A DNA stretch of 64,000 nucleotides. Origin: Borreliella spielmanii. Its GTDB lineage: Bacteria > Spirochaetota > Spirochaetia > Borreliales > Borreliaceae. Positions 18,147 through 26,963 of the stretch are shown piece by piece (the first letter of the stretch is position 1; the number at the start of each line of letters is the position of its first letter). The stretch lies in NCBI RefSeq assembly GCF_014201705.1, contig NZ_JACHFA010000002.1, positions 124,001 through 188,000 on the forward strand. The letters run 5' to 3'. Below the pieces are notes generated by a model. The model was given only the letters and a program-made list of their open reading frames with translations. It was not told the DNA's origin and ran no database searches. Made by a program: the position numbers and the translations under genes.

Positions 18147-19475
18147 ATGATGAGGTCTTTATATTCTGGTGTTTCTGGGCTTCAGAATCATCAAACAAGA
18201 ATGGATGTTGTTGGTAACAATATAGCGAATGTTAATACAATTGGTTTTAAAAAAGGAAGGGTAAATTTTCAAGATATGATATCGCAGTCTATTTCTGGAG
18301 CTTCTCGTCCTACTGATGTTCGTGGTGGGACTAATCCCAAGCAAGTTGGATTAGGTATGAATGTTGCTGCAATTGACACTATCCACACTCAAGGGGCTTT
18401 TCAAAGTACCCAAAAAGCATCTGATCTTGGGGTTAGTGGTAATGGATTTTTTATTTTAAAAGAAGGTAAAAATTTGTTTTATACAAGAGCTGGTGCTTTT
18501 GATGTGGACTCTGATCGACATCTTGTAAATCCTGCAAATGGGATGCGAATTCAAGGTTGGATGGCAAGAGATTTAGAAGGAGAGAAGGTTATAAATACAG
18601 CTTCTGATATTGAGGATCTAATTATTCCGATTGGAGATAAAGAAGGGGCAAAATCTACTAAAAACGTTACTTTTGCTTGTAATCTTGACAAAAGATTACC
18701 CGTAATTCAAGAAGGCGCAAGTTCGGCAGATATTGCACGTGGAACTTGGGTTGTCAATAAGTCGTTGTATGATAGTTTTGGGAATGTTAGTGTTCTTGAG
18801 CTTAGAGTCGTAAAAGATCTAAATACTCCTAATTTATGGAATGCAACAGTTCTAATAAATGGTGAGCAAAATTCAAATTTTACACTTGGATTTGACAATG
18901 AAGGGGCATTGGCGTCTTTAAATGGGCAACCAAGTCAAAAAGGAGATATTCTTCAAATTCCTATAACATTTAATGTTTCAGAAGCAAATGTAGGTGAAGC
19001 TGGCGAACAGCAAACTGTAAATTTAAAATTAGGAACAGTTGGGAGTTACACCGATTCAATTACTCAGTTTGCTGATTCTAGTAGCACAAAGGCTATTATT
19101 CAAGATGGATATGGCATGGGATATATGGAAAGTTATGAAATTGATCAAAACGGTGTCATAGTTGGTGTTTATTCGAATGGCATAAGGCGAGATCTTGGCA
19201 AGATTGCCCTTGCTTCTTTTATGAATCCTGGAGGACTTGCAAAATCAGGCGATACTAATTTTGTAGAAACAAGCAATTCAGGGCAAGCTAGAATAGGTGA
19301 AACTGGACTTGCTGGACTTGGTGATATTAGGTCTGGTGTTTTAGAAATGGCTAATGTTGATCTTGCAGAGCAGTTTACAGATATGATAGTAACTCAAAGA
19401 GGATTTCAGGCAAATGCTAAAACTATTACCACTTCTGATCAATTATTGCAAGAACTTGTAAGATTGAAAAATTAA
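18147..19475 (+). CDS. flgE: Flagellar hook protein FlgE
   Basis: FlgE polymerises into the hook. The 442-residue protein has MMRSLYSGVSGLQNHQTRMD and VVGNNIANVNTIGFKKGRVN at the N-terminus and NVDLAEQFTDMIVTQRGFQA at the C-terminus, the paired axial helices. Lys165, Cys178 and Asn179 (GDKEGAK...FACNL) are the residues reported for the self-catalysed lysinoalanine crosslink of spirochaete hooks; the numbering agrees when the first ATG of ATGATG is used. GGAGGAG lies upstream of that start. Confidence 0.96.
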   Translation: MMRSLYSGVSGLQNHQTRMDVVGNNIANVNTIGFKKGRVNFQDMISQSISGASRPTDVRGGTNPKQVGLGMNVAAIDTIHTQGAFQSTQKASDLGVSGNGFFILKEGKNLFYTRAGAFDVDSDRHLVNPANGMRIQGWMARDLEGEKVINTASDIEDLIIPIGDKEGAKSTKNVTFACNLDKRLPVIQEGASSADIARGTWVVNKSLYDSFGNVSVLELRVVKDLNTPNLWNATVLINGEQNSNFTLGFDNEGALASLNGQPSQKGDILQIPITFNVSEANVGEAGEQQTVNLKLGTVGSYTDSITQFADSSSTKAIIQDGYGMGYMESYEIDQNGVIVGVYSNGIRRDLGKIALASFMNPGGLAKSGDTNFVETSNSGQARIGETGLAGLGDIRSGVLEMANVDLAEQFTDMIVTQRGFQANAKTITTSDQLLQELVRLKN

Positions 19476-19496
19476 GCTAAGATTGTTTTTTAACAT

Positions 19497-19721
19497 ATGA
19501 TTTTTGTAACTAAACTTAATGGTTATGGATATTATTTAAATCCTTGTCATATTGAAAGTATTGAGGCTAATCCTGATACTACAATTCTTCTTATGAATGG
19601 CAAGAAATTAATTGTAAAAGAAAAAGTTGAAGAGGTGGTCAATAGAATTAAGCTGTATAGGAAAGAAGTTGCTTCTTTTGAAAAAATTGTAGGAGAAGGA
19701 AATGGGGGTGTTGAATTATGA
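19497..19721 (+). CDS. flbD: Flagellar protein FlbD
   Basis: A 74-residue protein of the FlbD (swarming motility SwrD) family: it begins MIFVTKLNGYGYYLNPCHIE and continues SIEANPDTTILLMNGKKLIV, then VKEKVEEVVNRIKLYRK, the whole-family pattern. SwrD-type proteins are reported to affect stator power in Bacillus; the Borrelia role is unproven. The position between flgE and motA is conserved. The TGA overlaps the motA ATG by 4 bases. Confidence 0.9.
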   Translation: MIFVTKLNGYGYYLNPCHIESIEANPDTTILLMNGKKLIVKEKVEEVVNRIKLYRKEVASFEKIVGEGNGGVEL

Positions 19722-20503
19722 ATTTAGCTAGTATAATTGGGTGGGGAGTTGGATTTGGAGCTATTTTAATTTCCATGGCATTCACCCCTACAGGACTTGG
19801 TGTTTTTTGGGATTTAAGTTCTGTTTTTATTACTGTTGTTGGATCTTTTTCTGCTCTTATGGCTTCTTCAGAAGTTATTGCTGTAAAAAAAATTCCAACG
19901 TATTTAGGATTTTTTTTTAGAAGAAATTCTCATGCTAAGATTTCTATTATAAAAATATTAGTAGAGCTTTCAGAAAAGGCCAGAAAAGAAGGTCTTTTAT
20001 CTCTTGATGATGAGCTTGAACAAATTAATGATCCCTTTTTTAAGTCAGGAATGAGGCTTGTTGTTGATGGTGCAGATCCCGAGGTAATTAAGACTATGCT
20101 TTATTTAGAGCTTGATCAAATGCAAGAAAGGCATAAAGTTGGTTCAGAGCTTTTTAAAACTTGGGCAAAGCTTGCCCCAGCTTTTGGAATGACGGGTACT
20201 CTTATTGGGCTTGTAGCTCTTCTTGGCAACCTAGAGGACAAGTCTGCTCTTGGTTCTTCTATGGCTGTTGCTCTTATTACAACTCTTTATGGAACCATAA
20301 TGGCAAATTTAATGTTTATTCCTGTTCAACTTAAGCTGGAGAAAATTGATTCTGAGGAAGCCGCGGTAAAGACAATGATAATTGAGGGTGTTTTGTCAAT
20401 TCAATCTGGAGATAATCCAAGAATTTTAGAGCAAAAATTAATGACTTTTTTAACTCCTAAAGATCGAAGCCATCTTGCTAGTAGTATTGGGGGGGGTGAA
20501 TAA
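19718..20503 (+). CDS. motA: Flagellar motor stator protein MotA
   Basis: MotA forms the five-subunit ring of the stator ion channel. The 261-residue protein has four membrane segments (two near residues 5-50, two near 150-205) and the long cytoplasmic loop with torque-generating charges. The conserved block LAPAFGMTGTLIGLVALLGN contains the functional proline. GGGGG near 19705 serves as the binding site. The TAA overlaps the motB ATG by one base, giving tight coupling for the 5:2 complex. Confidence 0.97.
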   Translation: MNLASIIGWGVGFGAILISMAFTPTGLGVFWDLSSVFITVVGSFSALMASSEVIAVKKIPTYLGFFFRRNSHAKISIIKILVELSEKARKEGLLSLDDELEQINDPFFKSGMRLVVDGADPEVIKTMLYLELDQMQERHKVGSELFKTWAKLAPAFGMTGTLIGLVALLGNLEDKSALGSSMAVALITTLYGTIMANLMFIPVQLKLEKIDSEEAAVKTMIIEGVLSIQSGDNPRILEQKLMTFLTPKDRSHLASSIGGGE

Positions 20504-21285
20504 TGGCTTTGAGAACTAAAAAGTCTTTAAAATGCGATGAAGGAGCTCCAGATTATATGTTGACTTATGGAGACATGGTTACTTTGCTACTTGTATTTTT
20601 TGTTACAATGTTTTCATTAAATGATATTATTTTTCAAGAAAATGTAATAAGGATAATGTCTGCTTCTTTCACGGGTGCAGGATTTTTTAAAGGTGGTAAG
20701 GCTTTAGATTTTAATAAGTTATCTTATTTGAGTAATAGTTTTATGTCTTTGCCTTCTACTGTGCGCAATAAGCAAGCATCTCAGACGGCTAAAAATAAGT
20801 CTATGATTGAATTTATTGAGAAAATCCAGTCTAAAAATATTATGGTTAGGATGGAAGAGAGAGGGATTGTGATATCTCTTGCAGCAGATGCATTTTTTGA
20901 TTCTGCTAGTGCAGATGTTAAGCTTGAAGACAATAGAGATTCTATTCAAAAAATAGCATCTTTTATTGGAGTTTTAAGTTCTAGGGGTTATAATTTTAAA
21001 ATAGAAGGTCACACAGATAATATTGATACTGATGTAAACGGGCCTTGGAAAAGCAATTGGGAGCTTTCTGTTGCAAGATCTGTTAATATGCTAGAGCATA
21101 TTTTAAATTATTTAGACCAATCTAATGTTACGAGCGTTGAAAATAAGTTTGAAGTATCTGGTTTTGGTGGAAGCAGGCCTATTGCAACAGATGATACTCC
21201 TGAGGGCAGAGCTTATAATAGAAGAATTGATATATTAATTACTACGGATGCATCTTTAAGTTTTCCTAAGGAAATTACGCAGTAA
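20503..21285 (+). CDS. motB: Flagellar motor stator protein MotB
   Basis: MotB is the peptidoglycan-anchored stator subunit. The 260-residue protein has a single membrane helix with the proton-binding Asp24 (YGDMVTLLLVFFVTMFS), a linker, and an OmpA-like peptidoglycan-binding domain with FKIEGHTDNIDTD, WELSVARSVNMLEHIL, and a VSGFGGSRPIATDDTPEGRA block near the end. All key residues are present. It is coupled to motA by a one-base overlap. Confidence 0.97.
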   Translation: MALRTKKSLKCDEGAPDYMLTYGDMVTLLLVFFVTMFSLNDIIFQENVIRIMSASFTGAGFFKGGKALDFNKLSYLSNSFMSLPSTVRNKQASQTAKNKSMIEFIEKIQSKNIMVRMEERGIVISLAADAFFDSASADVKLEDNRDSIQKIASFIGVLSSRGYNFKIEGHTDNIDTDVNGPWKSNWELSVARSVNMLEHILNYLDQSNVTSVENKFEVSGFGGSRPIATDDTPEGRAYNRRIDILITTDASLSFPKEITQ

Positions 21286-21332
21286 TAATTCTTTGTATCT
21301 GTAAAAAAGAAACTAATAGGAGGAATTTTATT

Positions 21333-21869
21333 ATGCCAAATAAGGACGATGAAAATTTAGATATAGGGGATTCTAATGCTGGTAGAAAAGGTGGTTTATT
21401 GCCTGATATTATAATAAAAATTTTACAGATACTTGCAATAGGAATATTTACTGTTGTGATAATGATAATTGTTTCTTATTTTGTATCTAAAATGGTAGTA
21501 AGTCAAAGTGGGGCTCCTAGTGATTTTCCAGTTTTTTCTAATGAATACTTAGGAAAACCCCCTATGCTTATATGGTATGAAAGCATAGATGAGATTAGAG
21601 GTAATACTTTAGATGTTCCTCCAAAAACTTTTGTTGTAAAACTTGCTTTAGGTTATGCAGAAAATAATGTTAATATTCTCAATGAGCTTGGAAGACAAAA
21701 AGTGCGCTTAAAAGATATTATTAGAGAATATTTTAGTCAAAGAACCGGCCAAGAAATAAAAAATGAAAGCCAAATAAAAGCAGAAATTAAGGCAAGAATT
21801 AATAGTATTCTTAGAAATGGAGAAATAAAGGAAATAGCATTAACCCAAATTGATATTTTTGATATGTAA
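21333..21869 (+). CDS. fliL: Flagellar basal body-associated protein FliL
   Basis: FliL surrounds and supports the stator. The 178-residue protein has a cytoplasmic N-terminus, one membrane helix around residues 29-51 (ILQILAIGIFTVVIMIIVSY) and a periplasmic stomatin-like domain (KTFVVKLALGYAENN, RQKVRLKDIIREYFSQRTGQ, EIKARINSILRNGEI). AGGAGG at 21318-21323 lies before the ATG. The 47-base gap after motB is the widest of the flagellar run, but I see no convincing promoter in it. Confidence 0.94.
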   Translation: MPNKDDENLDIGDSNAGRKGGLLPDIIIKILQILAIGIFTVVIMIIVSYFVSKMVVSQSGAPSDFPVFSNEYLGKPPMLIWYESIDEIRGNTLDVPPKTFVVKLALGYAENNVNILNELGRQKVRLKDIIREYFSQRTGQEIKNESQIKAEIKARINSILRNGEIKEIALTQIDIFDM

Positions 21870-21897
21870 TAATGTAATAAATTTAAAGGAATTTTAG

Positions 21898-22956
21898 ATG
21901 GCAAATAATCCAGGAGCTTTATCTCAAGACGATATAGATAGTCTTTTAGAGTCTATCAACTCATCTGAAAGTTTATCGTTAGATGAGTCCCTTTCTAATG
22001 TTATATCTAGTCCTACAGGTAAAAAGCAAAAAGTTAAAGTGTATGACTTTAAAAGGCCGGATAAATTTTCAAAAGAGCAGGTCAGAACAGTTTCAAGTTT
22101 CCATGAGGCATTTGCTAGGTACACTACAACCTCGCTTTCTGCTCTTTTGAGAAAAATGGTTCATGTTCATGTGGCTTCAGTTGATCAATTAACTTATGAA
22201 GAGTTTATTAGGTCAATACCAAATCCCACAACTTTAGCAATAATTAACATGGATCCTCTTAAAGGATCTGCTATTTTTGAAGTTGATCCAACCATCGCAT
22301 TTGCTATAGTAGATAGGCTTTTTGGGGGAGATGGAGACACGATTAAAGATAAAAGCAGGGATTTGACAGAAATTGAGCAGTCTGTCATGGAAAGTGTTAT
22401 TATTCGTATACTTGCTAATATGAGAGAGGCTTGGTCTCAGGTGGTTGATCTAAGGCCAAGATTTGGACATATTGAGGTCAATCCACAGTTTGCTCAAATA
22501 GTCCCCCCTACAGAGATGATTATTTTAGTAACTCTTGAGGTTAAAATAGGAAAAGTGGAAGGGCTTATGAATTTTTGTTTACCTTATATTACTATAGAAC
22601 CTATTGTTTCAAAATTGTCAACAAGATATTGGCATTCTTTGATTGGAGTTGGAACCACTAGTGAGAATCTTGACGCTTTGCGTGAAAAGTTGGAAAATAC
22701 AGCAATGCCTTTGGTAGCAGAAATAGGGGAAGTTAAGCTTAAAGTAAGAGAAATTTTATCGCTTAACAAAGGTGATGTTTTAAATCTTGAATCTTCTCTA
22801 ATCAATAAGGATTTGACTTTAAAGGTTGGAACTAAAGAAAAGTTTAAATGTAGAATGGGTTTAATGGGGAATAAAGTTTCAGTACAAATTACAGAAAAAA
22901 TTGGAGATATAAAAGGTTTTGATTTATTAAAAGAGCTTACAGAAGAGGTTGAGTGA
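21898..22956 (+). CDS. fliM: Flagellar motor switch protein FliM
   Basis: FliM is the C-ring protein that binds CheY-P. The 352-residue sequence begins with the CheY-binding peptide LSQDDIDSLLESI (EIDSLL-like), then a CheC-type middle domain (FDR-equivalent DFKRPDKFSKEQVRTVSSFH, and AIVDRLFGGDGD), and ends with a SpoA domain that pairs with FliN (LNKGDVLNLESSLINKDLTL). AAAGGA lies before the ATG. fliN follows after 46 bases. Confidence 0.96.
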   Translation: MANNPGALSQDDIDSLLESINSSESLSLDESLSNVISSPTGKKQKVKVYDFKRPDKFSKEQVRTVSSFHEAFARYTTTSLSALLRKMVHVHVASVDQLTYEEFIRSIPNPTTLAIINMDPLKGSAIFEVDPTIAFAIVDRLFGGDGDTIKDKSRDLTEIEQSVMESVIIRILANMREAWSQVVDLRPRFGHIEVNPQFAQIVPPTEMIILVTLEVKIGKVEGLMNFCLPYITIEPIVSKLSTRYWHSLIGVGTTSENLDALREKLENTAMPLVAEIGEVKLKVREILSLNKGDVLNLESSLINKDLTLKVGTKEKFKCRMGLMGNKVSVQITEKIGDIKGFDLLKELTEEVE

Positions 22957-23002
22957 TAGTTATTTTATTTAATTATAGCTTAAATTATTAGGAGGTTAAA
23001 TT

Positions 23003-23344
23003 GTGAGTGTAGATGAAAAAAGTGATAATGTAGAAAAGCCAGAAATAAAAGGGGTTAAGCTTCCTGATTTAATTGATACTTTGCCAGAAGGAGTTGATCC
23101 TAGTAATTTTGGGCTTTTAATGGATGTTTCTATGCAGCTTACTGTAGAGCTTGGAAGAACAGAGCGCAAAATAAAGGATATACTTGGTATGTCTGAGGGT
23201 ACAATTATTACTCTTGATAAACTTGCCGGTGAGCCTGTAGATATTTTAGTGAATGGTAAAATAGTTGCCAGGGGAGAAGTAGTTGTAATTGATGAAAATT
23301 TTGGAGTTAGAATTACTGAGATAATTAAAACTAAAAATGAATAG
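23003..23344 (+). CDS. fliN: Flagellar motor switch protein FliN
   Basis: FliN forms the base of the C ring and docks FliH. The 113-residue protein is essentially a SpoA domain: [60 protein letters not shown] and FGVRITEI, a textbook match. The start is GTG at 23003 behind a strong AGGAGG. The last 8 bases overlap fliO. Confidence 0.96.
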   Translation: MSVDEKSDNVEKPEIKGVKLPDLIDTLPEGVDPSNFGLLMDVSMQLTVELGRTERKIKDILGMSEGTIITLDKLAGEPVDILVNGKIVARGEVVVIDENFGVRITEIIKTKNE

Positions 23345-23963
23345 AAAATTTTTATTTTTAGTTTTTTTAGCATTTTCTAATTTTTTTACATATGCTAATT
23401 CACAAGAGAAAGTAAATTCAGTATCTACCGATTTAGATGTTGAATCTAACTTGCCAATCTTTGAAGAGGATAAGGTAAATCTTGCTAACAATGTTAGTGC
23501 TCAGTCAGGTTCTCTTTTTAATATTTCAGATTTGGTTAAGATAGTTTTATTTTTACTTGTTGCTTTTTTTATTTTTTTCTTATTAAAGAAGTTGATTTTT
23601 TATTCAAAAAGAAGCAATTATGAACAAAATTCTAATTTGATTAAGGAGCTTGTTTTTTACGAGATAGATGTTAAAAATTCAATAAGAATTATAAATATAT
23701 TAGACAATGTTTACATATTTTTAGTTTCGAGTAATTCTGCTATTTTGCTCAAAGAGGTTAAATCTGAAGAGGAGTTAGAAAATTTAAAACTTAGGCTTAG
23801 CGAAATTAATAATTCTTCCAAGAAGGATTCTTTTAAATCTATCTTTAAGAAAATGTTGCTTAAAAAAGAAGGTATTCCTTTTTCTAGGAATGACTATGTT
23901 AAACTTGAGAAGAAAATTGAGACTTCACTTAAGGATAAACAAGATAGATTAAAGAAATTTTAG
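23337..23963 (+). CDS. fliO: Flagellar biosynthesis protein FliO (FliZ)
   Basis: A 208-residue protein with an N-terminal signal-like hydrophobic segment (residues 4-20, ends YANSQEK), a second membrane helix near 63-83 ([20 protein letters not shown]), and a basic cytoplasmic domain. This topology and the place between fliN and fliP fit FliO, the transient assembly factor for the FliP ring. The older Borrelia name is fliZ. FliO sequences diverge strongly, so context is important. The ATG overlaps the fliN end by 8 bases. Confidence 0.82.
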   Translation: MNRKFLFLVFLAFSNFFTYANSQEKVNSVSTDLDVESNLPIFEEDKVNLANNVSAQSGSLFNISDLVKIVLFLLVAFFIFFLLKKLIFYSKRSNYEQNSNLIKELVFYEIDVKNSIRIINILDNVYIFLVSSNSAILLKEVKSEEELENLKLRLSEINNSSKKDSFKSIFKKMLLKKEGIPFSRNDYVKLEKKIETSLKDKQDRLKKF

Positions 23964-23973
23964 AGGGTTTATT

Positions 23974-24738
23974 TTGAGAAAGTGTTTTATTTTTTTTTTA
24001 TTTTTTAGTGTAACAAGTTTATCTTTTGCCCAAACAAAATCTTTTCAGTCCACCAATGGTCTTAATTTTCCATTTTTAAATTTTGAAAATATTAGTGGTT
24101 CAGAAATAGCTTTTTCTTTACAGCTTTTAATTCTATTAACCATTATTACCCTTTCTCCAGCATTTTTAGTTTTAATGACTTCATTTTTGAGAATATCTAT
24201 AGTTTTGGATTTTATTAGGCGTGCTTTATCTCTTCAACAATCTCCCCCTACTCAGATAGTAATGGGATTGGCTTTATTTTTAACTATTTTTACTATGTGG
24301 CCGACCTTTAATGTTATATATAAACAAGCTTATTTACCTCTTAAAGAGTCAAAAATAAATTTTGATGAATTTTATAATAAAGGAATTGCTCCTCTTAGAA
24401 TTTTTATGTATAAGCAGATGTCTGATGGGCGTCATGAAGAGATTAGATTATTTATGAGTATTAGTAGTTATGATCGACCAAAAAATTTTAGCGAAGTGCC
24501 AACACATGTTTTAATTGCAGCTTTTATTTTACATGAGCTTAAAGTGGCTTTCAAGATGGGAATTTTAATATTTTTGCCTTTTATAGTTTTAGACATTATT
24601 GTTGCTTCTGTTTTAATGGCTATGGGTATGATAATGTTGCCCCCTGTAATGATATCTTTGCCTTTTAAGTTGATTCTTTTTGTAATGGTAGATGGTTGGA
24701 CTTTAATTACTAGTGGTCTTATTAAAAGTTTTATGTAA
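23974..24738 (+). CDS. fliP: Flagellar export gate protein FliP
   Basis: FliP forms the five-subunit core of the export gate. The 254-residue protein has a cleavable signal peptide (MRKCFIFFLFFSVTSLSFA) and the family blocks SFLRISIVLDFIRRALSLQQ, SPPTQIVMGLALFLTIFTMW, LIAAFILHELKVAFKMGILI and PFIVLDIIVASVLMAMGMIM. The start is TTG at 23974, with GAGGG at 23963-23967. It heads the conserved fliP-fliQ-fliR-flhB order. Confidence 0.96.
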   Translation: MRKCFIFFLFFSVTSLSFAQTKSFQSTNGLNFPFLNFENISGSEIAFSLQLLILLTIITLSPAFLVLMTSFLRISIVLDFIRRALSLQQSPPTQIVMGLALFLTIFTMWPTFNVIYKQAYLPLKESKINFDEFYNKGIAPLRIFMYKQMSDGRHEEIRLFMSISSYDRPKNFSEVPTHVLIAAFILHELKVAFKMGILIFLPFIVLDIIVASVLMAMGMIMLPPVMISLPFKLILFVMVDGWTLITSGLIKSFM

Positions 24739-24746
24739 GGTTATAT

Positions 24747-25010
24747 ATGACTGCAGGACACATTCTTTATTTAATTAGAATTTCTATTGAAAATATTATT
24801 ATTTTATCATCTCCAATGTTGATTATAGCTCTTATAGTTGGTCTTTTGATTTCAATTTTTCAAGCTATTACTTCTATTCAAGATCAAACTTTAAGTTTTA
24901 TTCCAAAGATTATTGTCATACTTTTGACTGTTGTGATTTTTGGTCCTTGGATTTTGAATAAGCTTATGCAGTTTACTTATATGATTTTTAATCAATTGCA
25001 AAATGTTTAA
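24747..25010 (+). CDS. fliQ: Flagellar export gate protein FliQ
   Basis: An 87-residue, two-helix membrane protein with the FliQ pattern: SPMLIIALIVGLLISIFQAI, TSIQDQTLSFIPKIIVI and FGPWILNKLMQFTY. FliQ packs around the FliP-FliR core in the export gate. Length is typical. AAGG lies upstream of the ATG. fliP ends 8 bases before it and fliR begins 23 after. Confidence 0.95.
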   Translation: MTAGHILYLIRISIENIIILSSPMLIIALIVGLLISIFQAITSIQDQTLSFIPKIIVILLTVVIFGPWILNKLMQFTYMIFNQLQNV

Positions 25011-25033
25011 TTTATGGTTTAAAATTTTATTAT

Positions 25034-25834
25034 TTGGATGAAATTTTGAATTTGAATTTTTTAGTTTTAAAATCTTTTACAATTTTACCTGTATTGGTTA
25101 GAATTTTTATGTTTTTAAAATTTTCTCCATTTTTTTCAACAATAAAAATCGGATATTTTAATTTTTTCTTTTCTTTGATTCTTTCTGTAATTATTGTCGA
25201 AAAAATTAAGATTATTTATCCTTTAGATAATATGCTTTCTTTTGTGTTAATTTTATTAGGAGAAGCTATTTTGGGCCTTATCCAAGCATTTTTTGTTAGC
25301 ATAATTTTTAATGTTTTTCATTTAGTTGGATTTTTCTTCTCTAATCAAATTGGACTTGCTTATGCTAATATTTTTGATGTTTTTTCAGAAGAAGATAGCA
25401 TGATTATTTCGCAAATTTTTGCTTATTTGTTTTTGCTTTTGTTTTTATCAAGCGATTTTTTACTTCGATTTTTTGTGATTGGTATACATGATTCTGTTTT
25501 GAACATTAGGGTTGAGCATTTAGTTAATATGAGAAATACAGAATTTATTAAGCTTTTGCTTATGTCTTTTGGATTTCTTTTTGAAAAAGCTTTATTAATT
25601 TCGTTTCCGGTATTGGCTTTACTTTTACTTTTTTATCTGGTGTTAGGAATACTTTCAAAATCATCGCCTCAGATTAATTTATTAATAATTAGTTTTTCAA
25701 CTTCGCTATTTTTAGGGTTGTTGATTTTGTATATTGGATTTCCAAGCTTAGCAATATCTTCAAAAAGAGTGATTGAACTTTCTTTAGATTCTCTTGCTAG
25801 TTTTATAAAATTATTTTCTAGAGTTTTAAAATAA
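25034..25834 (+). CDS. fliR: Flagellar export gate protein FliR
   Basis: FliR is the single-copy gate subunit. The 266-residue protein has about six membrane segments and the FliR-like stretches GEAILGLIQAFFVSIIFNVF and HLVGFFFSNQIGLAYANIFD, with the following SPQINLLIISFSTSLFLGLL. The start is uncertain: the TTG at 25034 has no clear binding site, and a TTG at 25046 has a weak GGATG before it. The stop overlaps the flhB ATG by one base. Confidence 0.92.
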   Translation: MDEILNLNFLVLKSFTILPVLVRIFMFLKFSPFFSTIKIGYFNFFFSLILSVIIVEKIKIIYPLDNMLSFVLILLGEAILGLIQAFFVSIIFNVFHLVGFFFSNQIGLAYANIFDVFSEEDSMIISQIFAYLFLLLFLSSDFLLRFFVIGIHDSVLNIRVEHLVNMRNTEFIKLLLMSFGFLFEKALLISFPVLALLLLFYLVLGILSKSSPQINLLIISFSTSLFLGLLILYIGFPSLAISSKRVIELSLDSLASFIKLFSRVLK

Positions 25835-26952
25835 TGATAAAAGACGAGCTTTTAGTTAAAAGTTGGTATATTCCGTTGGACTTTTTTTCTGCAGATGATG
25901 AAGGGAGAACTGAGTTACCTACTGATCAGAAAAAGCAAAAAGCAAGAGAAGAAGGCCGAGTATTAAAGTCTAATGAAATTAATATCGCTATTAGTCTTTT
26001 GTTATTATTTGCATTGTTTTTTTTCATGCTTTCTTATTTTGCCTTAGATTTAGTAGCTGTTTTTAAAGAGCAGGCTAGTAAGCTTCCTGAAGTTATGAAG
26101 ATGAGTGTTTATGCTATGGGTTTTGCATATATTAGATCTATCGTGGGGTATGTTGTTTTGTTTTTTTTTGCATCCTTAGCTGTTAATTTTTTTGTTAATA
26201 TTATCCAAGTGGGGTTTTTTATTACTTTTAAATCTTTAGAGCCAAGGTGGGATAAAATTAGTTTTAATTTTTCCAGATGGGCAAAAAATTCTTTTTTTTC
26301 AGCAGGGGCTTTTTTCAATTTGTTTAAAAGTTTGTTAAAAGTTGTTATAATATGCTTGATATATTATTTTATTATAGAAAGCAATATAGGCAAAATTTCT
26401 AAGCTTTCGGAGTATACACTCCAGTCTGGGATTTCTATTGTGTTAGTGCTTGCCTATAAGATATGTTTTTTCTCGGTAATGTTTTTGGCAATTGTTGGGG
26501 TGTTTGATTATTTATTTCAAAGATCTCAGTACATTGAGAGTTTGAAAATGACAAAAGAAGAGGTGAAGCAGGAGAGAAAGGAAATGGAGGGTGATCCTTT
26601 GCTTCGATCTAGAATAAAAGAGAGAATGAGGGTTGTTTTAAGTACTAATTTAAGAGTAGCTGTTCCCCAAGCTGATGTAGTAATTACAAATCCAGAGCAT
26701 TTTGCAGTTGCTATTAAGTGGGATAGTGAAACAATGCTAGCTCCAAGGGTGCTTGCAAAAGGTCAAGATGAAATAGCTCTTACAATTAAAAAAATAGCAA
26801 GAGAAAATAATATTCCTTTAATGGAAAATAAGCTTCTTGCAAGGGCGCTTTATACTAATGTTAAGGTTAACGAAGAAATCCCAAGAGAATATTGGGAGGT
26901 TGTTTCAAAAATTCTTGTGAGAGTATATTCTATTACTAAAAAGTTTAATTAG
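25834..26952 (+). CDS. flhB: Flagellar export switch protein FlhB
   Basis: FlhB sets export specificity. The 372-residue protein has RTELPTDQKKQKAREEGRV at residues 25-43, four membrane segments, and a cytoplasmic domain with MTKEEVKQERKEMEGDPLLR and VLSTNLRVAVPQADVVITNP. At the autocleavage site it reads Asn286-Pro287-Glu288-His289 instead of the usual NPTH; the scissile Asn-Pro pair is kept. The N-terminus extends about 24 residues before the family's first block. It is coupled to fliR by a one-base overlap and is followed by flhA. Confidence 0.96.
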   Translation: MIKDELLVKSWYIPLDFFSADDEGRTELPTDQKKQKAREEGRVLKSNEINIAISLLLLFALFFFMLSYFALDLVAVFKEQASKLPEVMKMSVYAMGFAYIRSIVGYVVLFFFASLAVNFFVNIIQVGFFITFKSLEPRWDKISFNFSRWAKNSFFSAGAFFNLFKSLLKVVIICLIYYFIIESNIGKISKLSEYTLQSGISIVLVLAYKICFFSVMFLAIVGVFDYLFQRSQYIESLKMTKEEVKQERKEMEGDPLLRSRIKERMRVVLSTNLRVAVPQADVVITNPEHFAVAIKWDSETMLAPRVLAKGQDEIALTIKKIARENNIPLMENKLLARALYTNVKVNEEIPREYWEVVSKILVRVYSITKKFN

Positions 26953-26963
26953 AGGTTCTATTT

